Below, piece by piece: positions 52,201-55,329 of a stretch of 64,000 nt of DNA. Where the stretch lies: contig NC_092568.1 in assembly GCF_037975245.1 (NCBI RefSeq), positions 5,622,001 through 5,686,000 on the forward strand, in the 5' to 3' direction. The position numbers and the translations under genes were made by a program. The notes under the pieces are model-generated. The model searched no databases, was not told where the DNA came from, and was given only the letters and a program-made list of their open reading frames with translations. Position 1 is the first letter of the stretch. The number at the start of each line of letters is the position of its first letter. The DNA comes from Apostichopus japonicus (taxonomy: Eukaryota > Echinodermata > Holothuroidea > Aspidochirotida > Stichopodidae).

Positions 52201-53637
52201 GTACACAGGCAGTCTGTACCTTGTAAAAACCCTTCAATTATTGAGATGTTAAATGCTTACACAGGAGTCTGTACCTTGGTAAAACCCTCCAATTATTGAG
52301 ATGTTAAATACTAACACAGGAAGTCTGTACCTTGTTAGATCCCTCCAATTATTGAGATGTTAAATGCTTGCACAGGAGTCTGTACCTGGTAAAACCATCC
52401 AATATTGAGATGTTAAATGCTTACACAGGAAGTCCGTACCTTGTAAAAACCCTCCAATTATTGAGATGTTATTTGCGTACACAGGCAGTCTGTACCTTGG
52501 TAAAACCCTCCAGTTATTGAGATGTTAAATACTAACACAGAGGAAGTCTGTACCTTGTGTGTCCCTTCAGGATCACCATGATTAAACCCCCTCTTTTCCA
52601 TCTATCTGTCTGCTGCTGCACAGATCTTCAAGACGATTGGAAAGGTGGCATGAAGGTCAAGGAGCGGATGGAGGCAGAGGGGTTTGAGGTGACCAAGTTC
52701 AACCTAAAGAGGCTGAGCATGCTACTTCAGAGACAAGACCAGCAGGTGCCGTTTGAAATCCCACCAGTGAGTAATAACCTAACATGGGTTTAATGTTGGA
52801 AATGAACAGAAGTACGGGCAGGTCCTGGTAATCCCGGCTGTCATTGCAAAGCCTTCCCCCCACCTCCCCCTCCCCACCTGTTGTAACATTACACAGGATA
52901 AATAACCAATGTCATTTCCTCTATAAAGACAAAGCTGTTCATTAGGATCTTGTAGAGATTATAAACTGCACCTTCAGATATAATGCCTCAAAATCATGAG
53001 TTGAATAGTCCCAAGTTTTGTCTTCTTGAAAAGTACAAATTAGTGACATAACACCCTTTTAGCTGAGAGAGCTGCCAATATGCTAAGAATCTCAGGATCC
53101 AACTGATGACCTGATTCAGTCATAATGTGGCCTAAAAAACATGCTTTTTTTAAAAATATATATATTGTCAAGCTTTCAAATTCTTCTCTTGATCACTGAA
53201 CAACACTGTACTTACTTATAAAGTAACTATATAAGTAAATTTTTATAATGTTTCAATATTGACCTTATTCAATGGAAAAAGAAAGAAAAAGTCAGTCACA
53301 TATTTCTTAAGTCTTAGTTGTATCATTGGTTAATTATTTGAGCCATCTTTTCAGGTCACAAATGGTCAGTAAATGTTTCTTTCTCGGCTTTTCTCATAAA
53401 TGAGAGAAAAATCTCCACAGAATTTACTGCTAGAATCGCACATGCGATTAATGCTCTCCTGGTGAGGACTGGAAGATAGTTGTTGAGAGCAGATATTTCA
53501 TACAGATTTATACATACACAACCCATCTATTCAATTAAACCTTCCTTCCCTATTGTTTTCAGGAATCGTTAGCATTCTACAGAGACCAGTTAATATCTGA
53601 CCAGAAAGACCACTTACAAGAGATTGGTACAGAATGA
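14626..53637 (+). CDS. LRPPRC: LRPPRC, leucine-rich PPR motif-containing protein, mitochondrial (complete, 37 coding exons)
   Basis: The hand-built model joins 37 exons in phase (4266 nt, 1421 residues plus stop), each described in its own entry. The N-terminus, [20 protein letters not shown], is basic, hydroxylated and free of acidic residues, as in a mitochondrial transit peptide. Recognisable stretches include VRRTGRI (about residue 97), [52 protein letters not shown] and the C-terminal VPFEIPPESLAFY. From memory these align in order along vertebrate LRPPRC, about 1394 residues. Clear PPR units of about 35 residues lie at roughly 168-201, 202-236, 237-271 and 272-306, with degenerate helical repeats through the rest. 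In animals LRPPRC with SLIRP binds mitochondrial mRNAs in the matrix and promotes their stability, polyadenylation and translation. An in-frame TGA at 14605 supports the chosen start. Several introns hold satellites that include splice sites. Confidence 0.93.
14775..16058. other. LRPPRC intron 1, nothing recognised
   Basis: AT-rich intron. Frames at 15125-15319 and 15538-15816 show no family motif and are judged chance. Confidence 0.6.
16059..16267 (+). CDS. LRPPRC: LRPPRC exon 2
   Basis: The acceptor is TTCTGTAG (16058) and the donor is CTAG|gtaatt. It encodes residues 50-119, ending [18 protein letters not shown] then [17 protein letters not shown] is a hallmark at the start of the mature LRPPRC repeat region. 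Confidence 0.9.
16430..16582. repeat. Tandem duplication of about 72 bp in intron 2
   Basis: Two copies of a block containing TATTTTATGA, CATAAAWATTCATRAA, AAAAAATRCTACACAAAATT and CCCTTATGTTG. The copies are moderately diverged. The rest of intron 2 shows nothing. Confidence 0.75.
17019..17141 (+). CDS. LRPPRC: LRPPRC exon 3
   Basis: Acceptor TTGACAG, donor TTTG|gtatgt, phase 1 in and out. Residues 120-160 include [20 protein letters not shown] and [11 protein letters not shown], matching the conserved RSCGSLLPE ... WDTLQKLG part of LRPPRC. Confidence 0.93.
17605..18102. repeat. 249-bp tandem duplication in intron 3, two near-identical copies
   Basis: The unit starts GTTGTAGCTAATGACTCCC at 17605 and again at 17854, and copy 2 runs to 18102 before CTTTTT-rich sequence. 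I see only a couple of substitutions between copies. The duplicated reading frames (17686-17886 and 17935 onward) reflect this and are not a gene. Confidence 0.92.
18211..18332 (+). CDS. LRPPRC: LRPPRC exon 4 (PPR unit 1)
   Basis: Acceptor TCTTCTTCAG, donor AGG|gtaagg. Residues 161-201 include [17 protein letters not shown] and [10 protein letters not shown], a canonical PPR helix pair. Confidence 0.94.
18774..18919 (+). CDS. LRPPRC: LRPPRC exon 5 (PPR units 2-3)
   Basis: Acceptor TTTGAAG, donor AA|gtaagt. Residues 202-249: [19 protein letters not shown], then [20 protein letters not shown] and ITGHARS. VTYQRLI and GHAR are conserved across LRPPRC. Confidence 0.95.
18920..19541. other. LRPPRC intron 5, nothing recognised
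   Basis: AT-rich, no repeat or gene seen. Confidence 0.6.
19542..19580 (+). CDS. LRPPRC: LRPPRC exon 6 (39-nt exon)
   Basis: The acceptor is CTCCTAG and the donor is AG|gtaaga. It encodes [14 protein letters not shown] across the joins, residues 250-262, completing GHARSNDMENA. Its short length is compensated by strong conservation. Confidence 0.92.
19581..20433. other. LRPPRC intron 6, part before the inserted element
   Basis: AT-rich; the minus-strand frame at 19841-20179 has no recognisable motif. Nothing else seen. Confidence 0.55.
20434..20718. mobile_element. MITE-like element, 285 bp, with TAGCCAGG-type inverted termini
   Basis: The left end is CAGGCGCGTAGCCAGG. The right end, read on the minus strand, is CAGGCGTGTAGCCAAG followed by a G run. 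CTTG flanks both sides (20430-20433 and 20719-20722), so the target duplication may be short. The interior holds ACTATCTAAGCGTAGCGCC and GAAGCGTACAAGAAAATTTT, which recur at 62879-62938. No protein is encoded. Elements with this kind of terminus are familiar from marine deuterostome genomes (recollection). Confidence 0.75.
20843..20930 (+). CDS. LRPPRC: LRPPRC exon 7 (PPR units 3-4)
   Basis: Acceptor CACTGCAG, donor AAA|gtaaga. Residues 263-292: [20 protein letters not shown] then [10 protein letters not shown], a textbook PPR unit. Confidence 0.95.
20931..21586. other. LRPPRC intron 7, nothing recognised
   Basis: AT-rich intron without visible repeats or frames. Confidence 0.6.
21587..21691 (+). 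CDS. LRPPRC: LRPPRC exon 8
   Basis: Acceptor TTAACAG, donor AAG|gtttgt, phase 0 on both sides. Residues 293-327: [20 protein letters not shown] then [15 protein letters not shown]. Confidence 0.93.
22136..22175 (+). CDS. LRPPRC: LRPPRC exon 9 (40-nt exon)
   Basis: Acceptor TTCTTTAG, donor CCAG|gtaaaa. Residues 328-340, [13 protein letters not shown], correspond to the ILEKVTCERRYIPD position of the vertebrate protein. It is short, but its phase (0 in, 1 out) is required by both neighbours. Confidence 0.85.
22622..22785 (+). CDS. LRPPRC: LRPPRC exon 10
   Basis: Acceptor ATTCTAG, donor ATG|gtaagg. Residues 341-395, starting [20 protein letters not shown] and ending [11 protein letters not shown]; the vertebrate counterpart reads DAMNLILLL ... 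GSFFLQHCVTM. Confidence 0.93.
22868..23050. repeat. CCTCCC-rich pyrimidine tract in intron 10
   Basis: A run of CCTCCCT units (22868-22904) is followed by looser C/T-rich sequence. It has low complexity and makes two overlapping spurious frames. Confidence 0.9.
23341..23446 (+). CDS. LRPPRC: LRPPRC exon 11
   Basis: Acceptor TTATCTGCAG, donor GAAG|gtaact. Residues 396-430: [20 protein letters not shown] then [15 protein letters not shown]. Confidence 0.94.
23782..23819 (+). CDS. LRPPRC: LRPPRC exon 12 (38-nt exon)
   Basis: Acceptor TTTCCTCAG, donor TTG|gtaagt. Residues 431-443, [13 protein letters not shown]. The phase (1 in, 0 out) fits exactly between exons 11 and 13. Confidence 0.88.
23820..24603. 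other. LRPPRC intron 12, nothing recognised
   Basis: AT-rich. The frame at 23884-24156 has no recognisable family and no splice context that would keep the LRPPRC frame. Confidence 0.55.
24604..24670 (+). CDS. LRPPRC: LRPPRC exon 13
   Basis: Acceptor TTCTCAG, donor ACCA|gtgagt. Residues 444-465 start [20 protein letters not shown], matching the conserved RPHYFWPLLVG of vertebrate LRPPRC. Confidence 0.94.
24671..25357. other. LRPPRC intron 13, nothing recognised
   Basis: No gene or repeat identified on either strand. Confidence 0.55.
25358..25479 (+). CDS. LRPPRC: LRPPRC exon 14
   Basis: Acceptor TTTTAATCTAG, donor GAG|gtatga. Residues 466-506: [20 protein letters not shown] then [20 protein letters not shown], aligned with GVHPDQETYTDYVIPCFDS in vertebrates. 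Confidence 0.94.
26270..26491 (+). other. GC-richer open stretch in intron 14, possible gene or element fragment
   Basis: A frame containing [35 protein letters not shown] and [15 protein letters not shown] stays open for about 75 codons in clearly GC-richer sequence than the surrounding intron. It looks like real protein, but I recognise no family. It is not needed by the LRPPRC alignment, and no acceptor/donor pair I could find keeps the LRPPRC phase. It could be a pseudo-exon, a transposed fragment or chance. Confidence 0.35.
26547..26637 (+). CDS. LRPPRC: LRPPRC exon 15
   Basis: Acceptor TTATCGCCAAG, donor CTCA|gtaagt. Residues 507-536: [20 protein letters not shown] then [10 protein letters not shown]. 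Confidence 0.9.
26958..27024 (+). CDS. LRPPRC: LRPPRC exon 16
   Basis: Acceptor GTTCCCAG, donor AAG|gtacgt. Residues 537-558: [20 protein letters not shown] then FTR across the join. Confidence 0.9.
27025..27658. other. LRPPRC intron 16, nothing recognised
   Basis: AT-rich intron, no repeat or frame of note. Confidence 0.6.
27659..27750 (+). CDS. LRPPRC: LRPPRC exon 17
   Basis: Acceptor CTATTTTTAG, donor CCAG|gttaga. Residues 559-589: [20 protein letters not shown] then [11 protein letters not shown]. Confidence 0.9.
27834..28760. repeat. Minisatellite, unit about 22-23 bp, roughly 40 copies, in intron 17
   Basis: Units read approximately AGGGTGTAGCACATATCAAT, with GTT/GTA and TTAAT variants. 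Sequence and unit length vary, so it is an older, less homogeneous array than those at 35 kb and 51 kb. Confidence 0.93.
28905..29011 (+). CDS. LRPPRC: LRPPRC exon 18
   Basis: Acceptor TTTATAG, donor GAA|gtaagt. Residues 590-625: [20 protein letters not shown] then [16 protein letters not shown]. It corresponds to the GYFLYNLIDSM ... region of vertebrate LRPPRC. Confidence 0.93.
29469..29621 (+). CDS. LRPPRC: LRPPRC exon 19
   Basis: Acceptor TAATCTGCAG, donor GAG|gtaaga, phase 0 on both sides. Residues 626-676, beginning [20 protein letters not shown] and ending [12 protein letters not shown]; vertebrates have [20 protein letters not shown] here. Confidence 0.94.
29822..29859. repeat. Perfect 38-bp palindrome inside the hAT-type element
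   Basis: The two 19-base arms meet at TTCG|CGAA with no spacer (left arm GTTGTTTTTAGTGTGTTCG). It lies about 90 bp inside the left terminus and may be a fold-back, a transposase-binding site or the scar of a nested insertion. Confidence 0.9.
29900..30000. repeat. G/C-rich short-period block in the hAT-type element
   Basis: A compact block repeats GGGG-CCCC complementary runs (GGGGTCAAGGGG, AACCCCTTGTAGGGG, CCAGGGGCGAAGGCCCCC). It can form several small hairpins and contrasts with the AT-rich remainder of the element. Confidence 0.6.
31488..32075. repeat. Minisatellite with GAATCAGTGACATGAGTG-type units, intron 19
   Basis: Units of about 18 bp (GTGACTTGAGTGGAATCA and variants with GACATGAGTGAAATC) are arranged in longer composite periods. 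Heterogeneous, non-coding, about 280 bp upstream of exon 20. Confidence 0.9.
32359..32466 (+). CDS. LRPPRC: LRPPRC exon 20
   Basis: Acceptor GATTTCAG, donor AAT|gtgagt. Residues 677-712: [20 protein letters not shown] then [16 protein letters not shown]. It corresponds to [23 protein letters not shown] in vertebrates. The last 16 or so exon bases (ACTGCTCGGCGAAT) and the donor are the first unit of the following satellite. Confidence 0.93.
32450..32850. repeat. 50-bp tandem repeat containing copies of the exon 20 splice donor
   Basis: The unit carries TACTGCTCGGCAGAT|GTGAGTAAC, a copy of the exon 20 end plus donor. Donor positions fall at 32467 (the real one), 32517, 32567, 32617, 32667, 32717, 32767 and 32817, exactly 50 bp apart. 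The 32517 copy is dead (TTGAGT), 32617 is GTAAGT, and the others are GTGAGT. Read-through from the exon frame meets a TAA near 32490, so downstream donors would truncate the protein. Confidence 0.93.
32851..33366. other. LRPPRC intron 20 remainder, nothing recognised
   Basis: AT-rich with a short TATATTTATA run near 33210. The acceptor tract upstream of 33367 (TCATCCGGTAG) is pyrimidine-poor. Confidence 0.55.
33367..33506 (+). CDS. LRPPRC: LRPPRC exon 21
   Basis: Acceptor CCGGTAG, donor ACT|gtaagt. Residues 713-758, starting [20 protein letters not shown] and ending [11 protein letters not shown]. It resembles MQKALELKAKYESD...[26 protein letters not shown] in vertebrates. Confidence 0.93.
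33507..34404. other. LRPPRC intron 21, nothing recognised
   Basis: AT-rich, no repeat family or coding frame noted. Confidence 0.55.
34405..34490 (+). CDS. LRPPRC: LRPPRC exon 22
   Basis: Acceptor TCTCTACAG, donor GAAG|gtaatg. Residues 759-787: [20 protein letters not shown] then ELARSNQTE, in the place of VLDTGKYLGLVRVLAKHGK. Confidence 0.92.
34889..35060. repeat. 57-bp tandem triplication that includes the exon 23 splice acceptor
   Basis: Three copies of GTTGTTAAATTCTTTGGGTC + AATTTTCAG followed by the first exon 23 bases (ATATTATTCCACTTATTGAG). AGs are at 34918, 34975 and 35032. The last is the acceptor used in this model, because it joins the intact AEL codons. The 57-bp period equals 19 codons, so frame is kept. 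Copy 1 to 2 stays open, while copy 2 to 3 carries TAA at 35023-35025, so use of an upstream acceptor would normally truncate the protein. Confidence 0.93.
35033..35237 (+). CDS. LRPPRC: LRPPRC exon 23, flanked on both sides by splice-site repeats
   Basis: Acceptor AATTTTCAG, donor AAG|gtgagc. Residues 788-855 run from [20 protein letters not shown] through [19 protein letters not shown] to [13 protein letters not shown]. The vertebrate counterpart ends FPLVTVHLEKGDLSTA. The phase is 1 in and 2 out. The final codons TCC TAC ATA GTA AG are also the seed of the 21-bp satellite that follows. Confidence 0.94.
35224..36990. repeat. 21-bp satellite, 84 units, each unit a copy of the exon 23 splice donor
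   Basis: The unit is (A/G)(T/A)CCTACATAGTAAG|GTGAGC and its variants GTGAAC, GTGAGA, GTGAGT and GTGCAC. The first GT (35238) is the real donor and the last (36981) lies 1743 bp away, exactly 83 x 21. I detect no indel in the whole array. In the exon frame each unit reads GTA AGG TGA, so only the first donor avoids a stop. Because 21 is a multiple of three the array is open in other frames on both strands. The plus frame repeats HSKVSIL and is broken once by TAG near 36159; the minus frame repeats LLCRMLT. These are by-products and not genes. Confidence 0.97.
36991..37890. repeat. Diverged satellite with 50-65-bp units sharing the AGTAAGGTGGGC core
   Basis: Later units read CACACAGTAAGGTGGGCATC, TGTAGCTATAACACACC, AAATTGTTAGTGAAACC. 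Earlier units are more degenerate. The AGTAAGGTGGGCAT core matches AGTAAGGTGAGCAT of the adjoining 21-bp array, so the two are probably related, with extra sequence captured into the longer unit. The array ends about 100 bp before exon 24. Confidence 0.9.
37988..38112 (+). CDS. LRPPRC: LRPPRC exon 24
   Basis: Acceptor TTATTTCAG, donor AAAG|gtacgg. Residues 856-897: [20 protein letters not shown] then [20 protein letters not shown]. It aligns with [38 protein letters not shown]. Confidence 0.95.
38113..38727. other. LRPPRC intron 24, nothing recognised
   Basis: AT-rich; only a short direct repeat (AAGGCCAACACAG near 38188 and 38240) seen. Confidence 0.55.
38728..38834 (+). CDS. LRPPRC: LRPPRC exon 25
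   Basis: Acceptor TTGCTTTCAG, donor GAG|gttagc. Residues 898-933: [20 protein letters not shown] then [16 protein letters not shown]. Vertebrates have [36 protein letters not shown], the strongest match in the gene. Confidence 0.97.
38835..39360. other. LRPPRC intron 25, nothing recognised
   Basis: AT-rich with an ACACACAGAC-type short run near 39230-39290. Confidence 0.55.
39361..39520 (+). CDS. LRPPRC: LRPPRC exon 26
   Basis: Acceptor TGATAG, donor CACG|gtaagg. Residues 934-986, starting [20 protein letters not shown] and ending [14 protein letters not shown]. Vertebrates have TPGIRARSARLQWFCDRC and FECDRDQMYYNLLKLY. Confidence 0.97.
39599..40577. repeat. 82-bp minisatellite, about 12 copies, in intron 26
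   Basis: The unit starts GTGAGTGTTCTGATATTCTC, continues ATTGTCCAATCAATG, and ends TGATGTTATGAAGTGCT. The first starts are 39599, 39681 and 39763, so the period is 82. Inside the unit TGTTCTGAT recurs three times, showing it grew from a shorter period. Confidence 0.95.
40578..41990. mobile_element. Possible 1.3-1.4-kb insertion separating two related arrays
   Basis: Unrelated sequence sits between the 82-bp array and the 42-kb array, which share TTCTGATATTACTCAG. The 9-mer GTTATGCAG occurs at 40570-40578 and 41907-41915 and could be a target duplication, but the interior termini show no convincing inverted or long terminal repeats and no coding frame. A (TA)n run lies at about 41461-41513. 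The nature of the insert is unknown. Confidence 0.35.
41461..41513. repeat. TA dinucleotide microsatellite
   Basis: A near-pure TA run, with one TG interruption near 41471. Confidence 0.95.
42002..42190. repeat. Short tandem array with ATATTACTCAGTGTGGTGGGTGAGTG units
   Basis: About five units of 30-37 bp combine TCTGATATTACTCAG with TGTGGTGGGTGAGTGA. The first part is shared with the 82-bp array at 39.6 kb. Confidence 0.88.
42191..42620. other. End of intron 26: short direct repeats and a C-rich run
   Basis: Holds ACCTTAGACAATGT-type short repeats (42280-42390) and a CCCCCAT tandem run at about 42521-42555. The remainder shows nothing. Confidence 0.6.
42621..42793 (+). CDS. LRPPRC: LRPPRC exon 27
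   Basis: Acceptor TGTTTCACAG, donor AAG|gtttgg. Residues 987-1044: [20 protein letters not shown], then [17 protein letters not shown] and [12 protein letters not shown]. Vertebrates have [30 protein letters not shown] ... VPFDVPELW. Confidence 0.96.
43173..43226. repeat. TA dinucleotide microsatellite in intron 27
   Basis: TA run with a TTTA interruption near 43211, 85 bp upstream of the next exon. Confidence 0.95.
43311..43400 (+). CDS. LRPPRC: LRPPRC exon 28
   Basis: Acceptor TGTTTCAAG, donor GGG|gtaagg, phase 0 on both sides. Residues 1045-1074: [20 protein letters not shown] then [10 protein letters not shown]. This is a variable linker, in the place of the Ser-rich segment of the vertebrate protein; phase and spacing support it. 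Confidence 0.83.
43401..43826. other. LRPPRC intron 28 with a short duplication
   Basis: About 36 bp (TTGTATCTCATAGCTTTGAT, GACCATAGTCATTAAA) occur twice, near 43535 and 43587. Nothing else seen. Confidence 0.7.
43827..43963 (+). CDS. LRPPRC: LRPPRC exon 29
   Basis: Acceptor GTCTTTTAAG, donor ACA|gtgagt. Residues 1075-1119: [43 protein letters not shown]. Vertebrate counterpart: [23 protein letters not shown]. Confidence 0.93.
43964..44599. other. LRPPRC intron 29, short diverged repeats only
   Basis: Repeated TATGAATATGCAT and GATTATTAATAT motifs near 43980-44280. No gene seen. Confidence 0.55.
44600..44685 (+). CDS. LRPPRC: LRPPRC exon 30
   Basis: Acceptor AACTTCACAG, donor GAAA|gtgagt. 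Residues 1120-1148: [20 protein letters not shown] then YVKKDDLE; vertebrates read [24 protein letters not shown] here. Confidence 0.93.
44686..45356. other. LRPPRC intron 30, first part; G-rich run only
   Basis: G-rich tract near 44888-44900; no gene seen. Confidence 0.55.
45357..45685. repeat. 40-bp minisatellite, about eight copies, in intron 30
   Basis: Unit AAAGGCATTGTGGAAGCTGC, CCTAAGTTAAGATGCAACAT. The second copy has a small insertion (GCTGCTGCC). The array is fairly homogeneous and ends about 120 bp before exon 31. Confidence 0.95.
45805..45997 (+). CDS. LRPPRC: LRPPRC exon 31
   Basis: Acceptor ATTTCTCCAG, donor AAA|gtaaga. Residues 1149-1212: [20 protein letters not shown] through [19 protein letters not shown] to [11 protein letters not shown]. 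Vertebrate counterpart: [21 protein letters not shown]. Confidence 0.94.
46085..46470. repeat. Tandem repeat of about 155 bp, 2.5 copies, in intron 31
   Basis: Unit contains TAGGTGATCTGAGTTTGCAA, CACCTTAGAAGATTTG, CCACAGATGCATCCTGGGAA, CACAGATTCATTCACTATG and CAAAACTAATTAATGTTGCC. The copies are about 90% alike by eye. Confidence 0.9.
46471..47134. other. LRPPRC intron 31 remainder, fragment of a GTGGCGTCGCCAG-type element
   Basis: CAGTGGCGTCGCCAGACATT near 46769 followed by a GGGGGCACAGGG block resembles the termini of the other CAG-GCG-type elements in the window, but no second end is defined. Otherwise nothing recognised. Confidence 0.4.
47135..47262 (+). CDS. LRPPRC: LRPPRC exon 32
   Basis: Acceptor TTGCAAACAG, donor GAAG|gtaaag. 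Residues 1213-1255: [20 protein letters not shown] then [20 protein letters not shown]. Vertebrate counterpart: NNNIDAAIENIENML ... YFGLAYLFRKVIEEQLEPA. Confidence 0.95.
47574..47686 (+). CDS. LRPPRC: LRPPRC exon 33
   Basis: Acceptor TTAATAG, donor GAG|gtaaga. Residues 1256-1293: [20 protein letters not shown] then [18 protein letters not shown]. Vertebrates have FFLQLVDAGKVDDARALLQ. Confidence 0.95.
47687..48465. other. LRPPRC intron 33, part before the retrotransposon fragment
   Basis: G-rich run near 47731-47750; otherwise AT-rich and unremarkable. Confidence 0.55.
48466..49051 (+). mobile_element. 5'-truncated CR1/L2-like non-LTR retrotransposon (3' end of ORF2 plus tail)
   Basis: A + frame from about 48469 to a stop at 48802-48804 encodes [20 protein letters not shown], then [15 protein letters not shown], then [19 protein letters not shown] and [10 protein letters not shown]. 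This is the characteristic C-terminal end of reverse-transcriptase polyproteins of CR1/L2-type LINEs. A short 3' UTR follows with TGTAAAGCGC and GCGCTATATAA motifs and an AATAAT microsatellite tail (49029-49051), as these LINEs have. The polymerase and endonuclease domains are absent, so it is a dead truncated copy in intron 33, in the same orientation as LRPPRC. Confidence 0.88.
49052..49455. other. LRPPRC intron 33, remainder
   Basis: Contains a G-rich run near 49295-49309. No gene or named repeat. Confidence 0.55.
49456..49533 (+). CDS. LRPPRC: LRPPRC exon 34
   Basis: Acceptor ATTTACAG, donor GTC|gtaagt. Residues 1294-1319: [20 protein letters not shown] then GKDDQV, in the place of EQTPILLLFLLRNSRKQGK. 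Confidence 0.9.
49745..50235. repeat. C/A-rich minisatellite in intron 34
   Basis: Irregular units of CCACTCCCATTACAAATCAC and CCACTCCCACCAACAAATCT. Frames rich in Ser/Pro/Thr/His are repeat by-products. Confidence 0.93.
50553..50643 (+). CDS. LRPPRC: LRPPRC exon 35
   Basis: Acceptor TTGCCAG, donor TTCG|gtaagg. Residues 1320-1349: [20 protein letters not shown] then [10 protein letters not shown]. Vertebrate counterpart: [27 protein letters not shown]. Confidence 0.93.
50822..51525. repeat. 48-bp minisatellite, nearly 15 copies, highly homogeneous, in intron 35
   Basis: Unit ACATGGTGTGTTATAAATAC, ATGTATATAGCACAG, ACAACTGATAGTG (48 bp). The inner copies are practically identical; the edge copies differ at a few sites (GCATATAG, GATGGTG). 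Since 48 is a multiple of three, both strands are open (16-residue units on the + strand, [16 protein letters not shown] on the minus strand). The frames at 50802-51425 and 50737-51546 are by-products. Confidence 0.97.
52126..52560. repeat. Minisatellite of about 56 bp, eight copies, just upstream of exon 36
   Basis: Unit ATTGAGATGTTAAATGCTTA, CACAGGAAGTCTGTACC, TTGTAAAACCCTCCAATT. The array ends about 60 bp before the exon 36 acceptor. Confidence 0.93.
52624..52766 (+). CDS. LRPPRC: LRPPRC exon 36
   Basis: Acceptor CTGCTGCACAG, donor CCA|gtgagt. Residues 1350-1397: [44 protein letters not shown]. Vertebrates have [26 protein letters not shown]. Confidence 0.96.
52767..53562. other. LRPPRC intron 36, nothing recognised
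   Basis: Short C-rich run near 52856-52878; otherwise plain AT-rich intron. Confidence 0.6.
53563..53637 (+). CDS. LRPPRC: LRPPRC exon 37 (terminal coding exon)
   Basis: Acceptor TTGTTTTCAG. Residues 1398-1421: [20 protein letters not shown] then IGTE, with TGA at 53635-53637. [10 protein letters not shown] is the counterpart of ESFEFYAQQLRKLRE at the vertebrate C-terminus. Confidence 0.96.
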   Translation, partial: ESLAFYRDQLISDQKDHLQEIGTE

Positions 53638-55298
53638 GAGATCGCTGACCGCGAAGGTTAGAGATAAATTCCACCAGAAGATTTTTTGAAGCCTGTTACG
53701 CAGCATTGAGGGAGTGTTTGTAAGGTGATCCCTGGTGATCCTTTAATCTCAAAGGATTAGAGAGCCTTGAACCATTATTACACTATCACAAATCCTTAAT
53801 CCAACTCCCAAGTCTCCAGCCTTGCTGCTGTTCTACATACTCATAATGATGAAGAATTGATTTGCTTGAGTTTGACAACAATGTCCTGTACTGCTATAGT
53901 TAAAGCACTGATGCTGAATACCATACCTGACTCCCTAACTGTTGCCAATAAAGAAGTTGGTTTGTACATCGTTTGATTGCCACTGTGTGTGGCACATTCT
54001 CAAGGAGAGTATAGAATGCTTTAAATTCTGTAACCGTTTTGTACCGTATTCAATGACTGTACTTTCAGCTTGTTCAACAGACAAAATTCAACTTCTGCTG
54101 GTATTATTATCAGGAACTTCAAGACATGACATTGGTCTGATGCGGTTACAAGGCTGTTTGGTTGGTAATATCGTTGCATCATTCTCACCATAGCAATGTA
54201 CATACCGTTCTTTTTTCCTACAGTATCTCTATCTTTCACAGTAGTGAGACATGAACCTACTAGAAAACCATTCTAAGACCTTTAGTGTCTCACCAGTTTA
54301 TTTGAACTGAAGTTTTTATGTCCAAATATCATTGGTGTAGTTTTTGGAGTAGACTAAAGTAATTTCATGGTTACAGTGAGTCATCATTCCACTATTTCAC
54401 CAGCATGTTGCAGTTAATTCAAGGCAAAGATGGTTTCTTGATACAAAGAGTAAGTGGTTTAAGCTTCTCTTCATGCAACTGTTTTAGCTTGGTATGGGTT
54501 AGCTTTTTGAGGTTTGAGTTACCGTATCAAAAACAAAACAGCACACAACAGGTCTGGTCCCTTCAAATAGAAATTCTCCAATTGTCTTAAGAATGGTCAA
54601 CTTTTTATTGGTACTGTTGTAATGTAAGGCAAGTTACTCTGTTGGAGTTTTAAGCATATAATAGACCCCCACCCCACCCCAAGAGAGTAAATACTGTATA
54701 TTGAATTTGGTTGTAACTGTCACTCTGAGCAAACCATTTAAATATTCACACATATAATGGGATACACTACAATCTAATGTTAAAATAAAGGGATTGTGAT
54801 GTGCAAAGATCAGCACACAATATTATTCATTTAGTAATACTGTTTTTTTTTTACTGTTTTCATGTTGATCTGTTCCTTGTTGAAGTCAAAAGGAATCTTT
54901 GTGTTGGTGATTTGTGTTTGTAGGTTTGTGTGTGTGTGTGCATATGCATGTATTATATGTGTATGTATGAATGTATTTAGGTATGTATGTATGAAGTCTT
55001 GGCTTGTAAATGTCTGGCTTGTAAAGTCATAAAGTCAATGCTGGTTGATTGTCATACTTGGTATGTGGACGCAGTACAATGAATAAAAGACATGCATTGT
55101 TGAACGTAGGTCAAGATTTGTTAACGTTAGAAAACATTGCAACCTGATAGCTTCAGAAGCAAAGCTAGTTCAAACTGTCCCATGTGGTAACTCTGTTGGT
55201 GTTTCATTCACACAGAACCTGGAAATATTGTAATGAATGTCCTCATATAACACATGGCAAGGAATTGCAATGCCTGTTGGTTCTCTGGTCTAAATAAA
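53638..55298 (+). other. LRPPRC: LRPPRC 3' UTR and downstream polyadenylation signals
   Basis: AATAAA hexamers occur at 53947-53952, 54784-54789, 55082-55087 and 55293-55298. The first, 310 bp after the stop, is the most likely principal site; the others allow longer 3' UTRs. No frame here has a recognisable motif. A TG/TATG-rich run lies near 54925-54995. Confidence 0.55.
53947..53952 (+). terminator. Candidate LRPPRC polyadenylation signal
   Basis: Canonical AATAAA, 310 bp after the stop codon, with T/G-rich sequence (GTTGGTTTG, GTGTGTGG) just downstream as expected for a cleavage site. Confidence 0.6.
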
Positions 55299-55329
55299 GG
55301 CACTAATTAGTGTTGATATGTCAGCTTTA

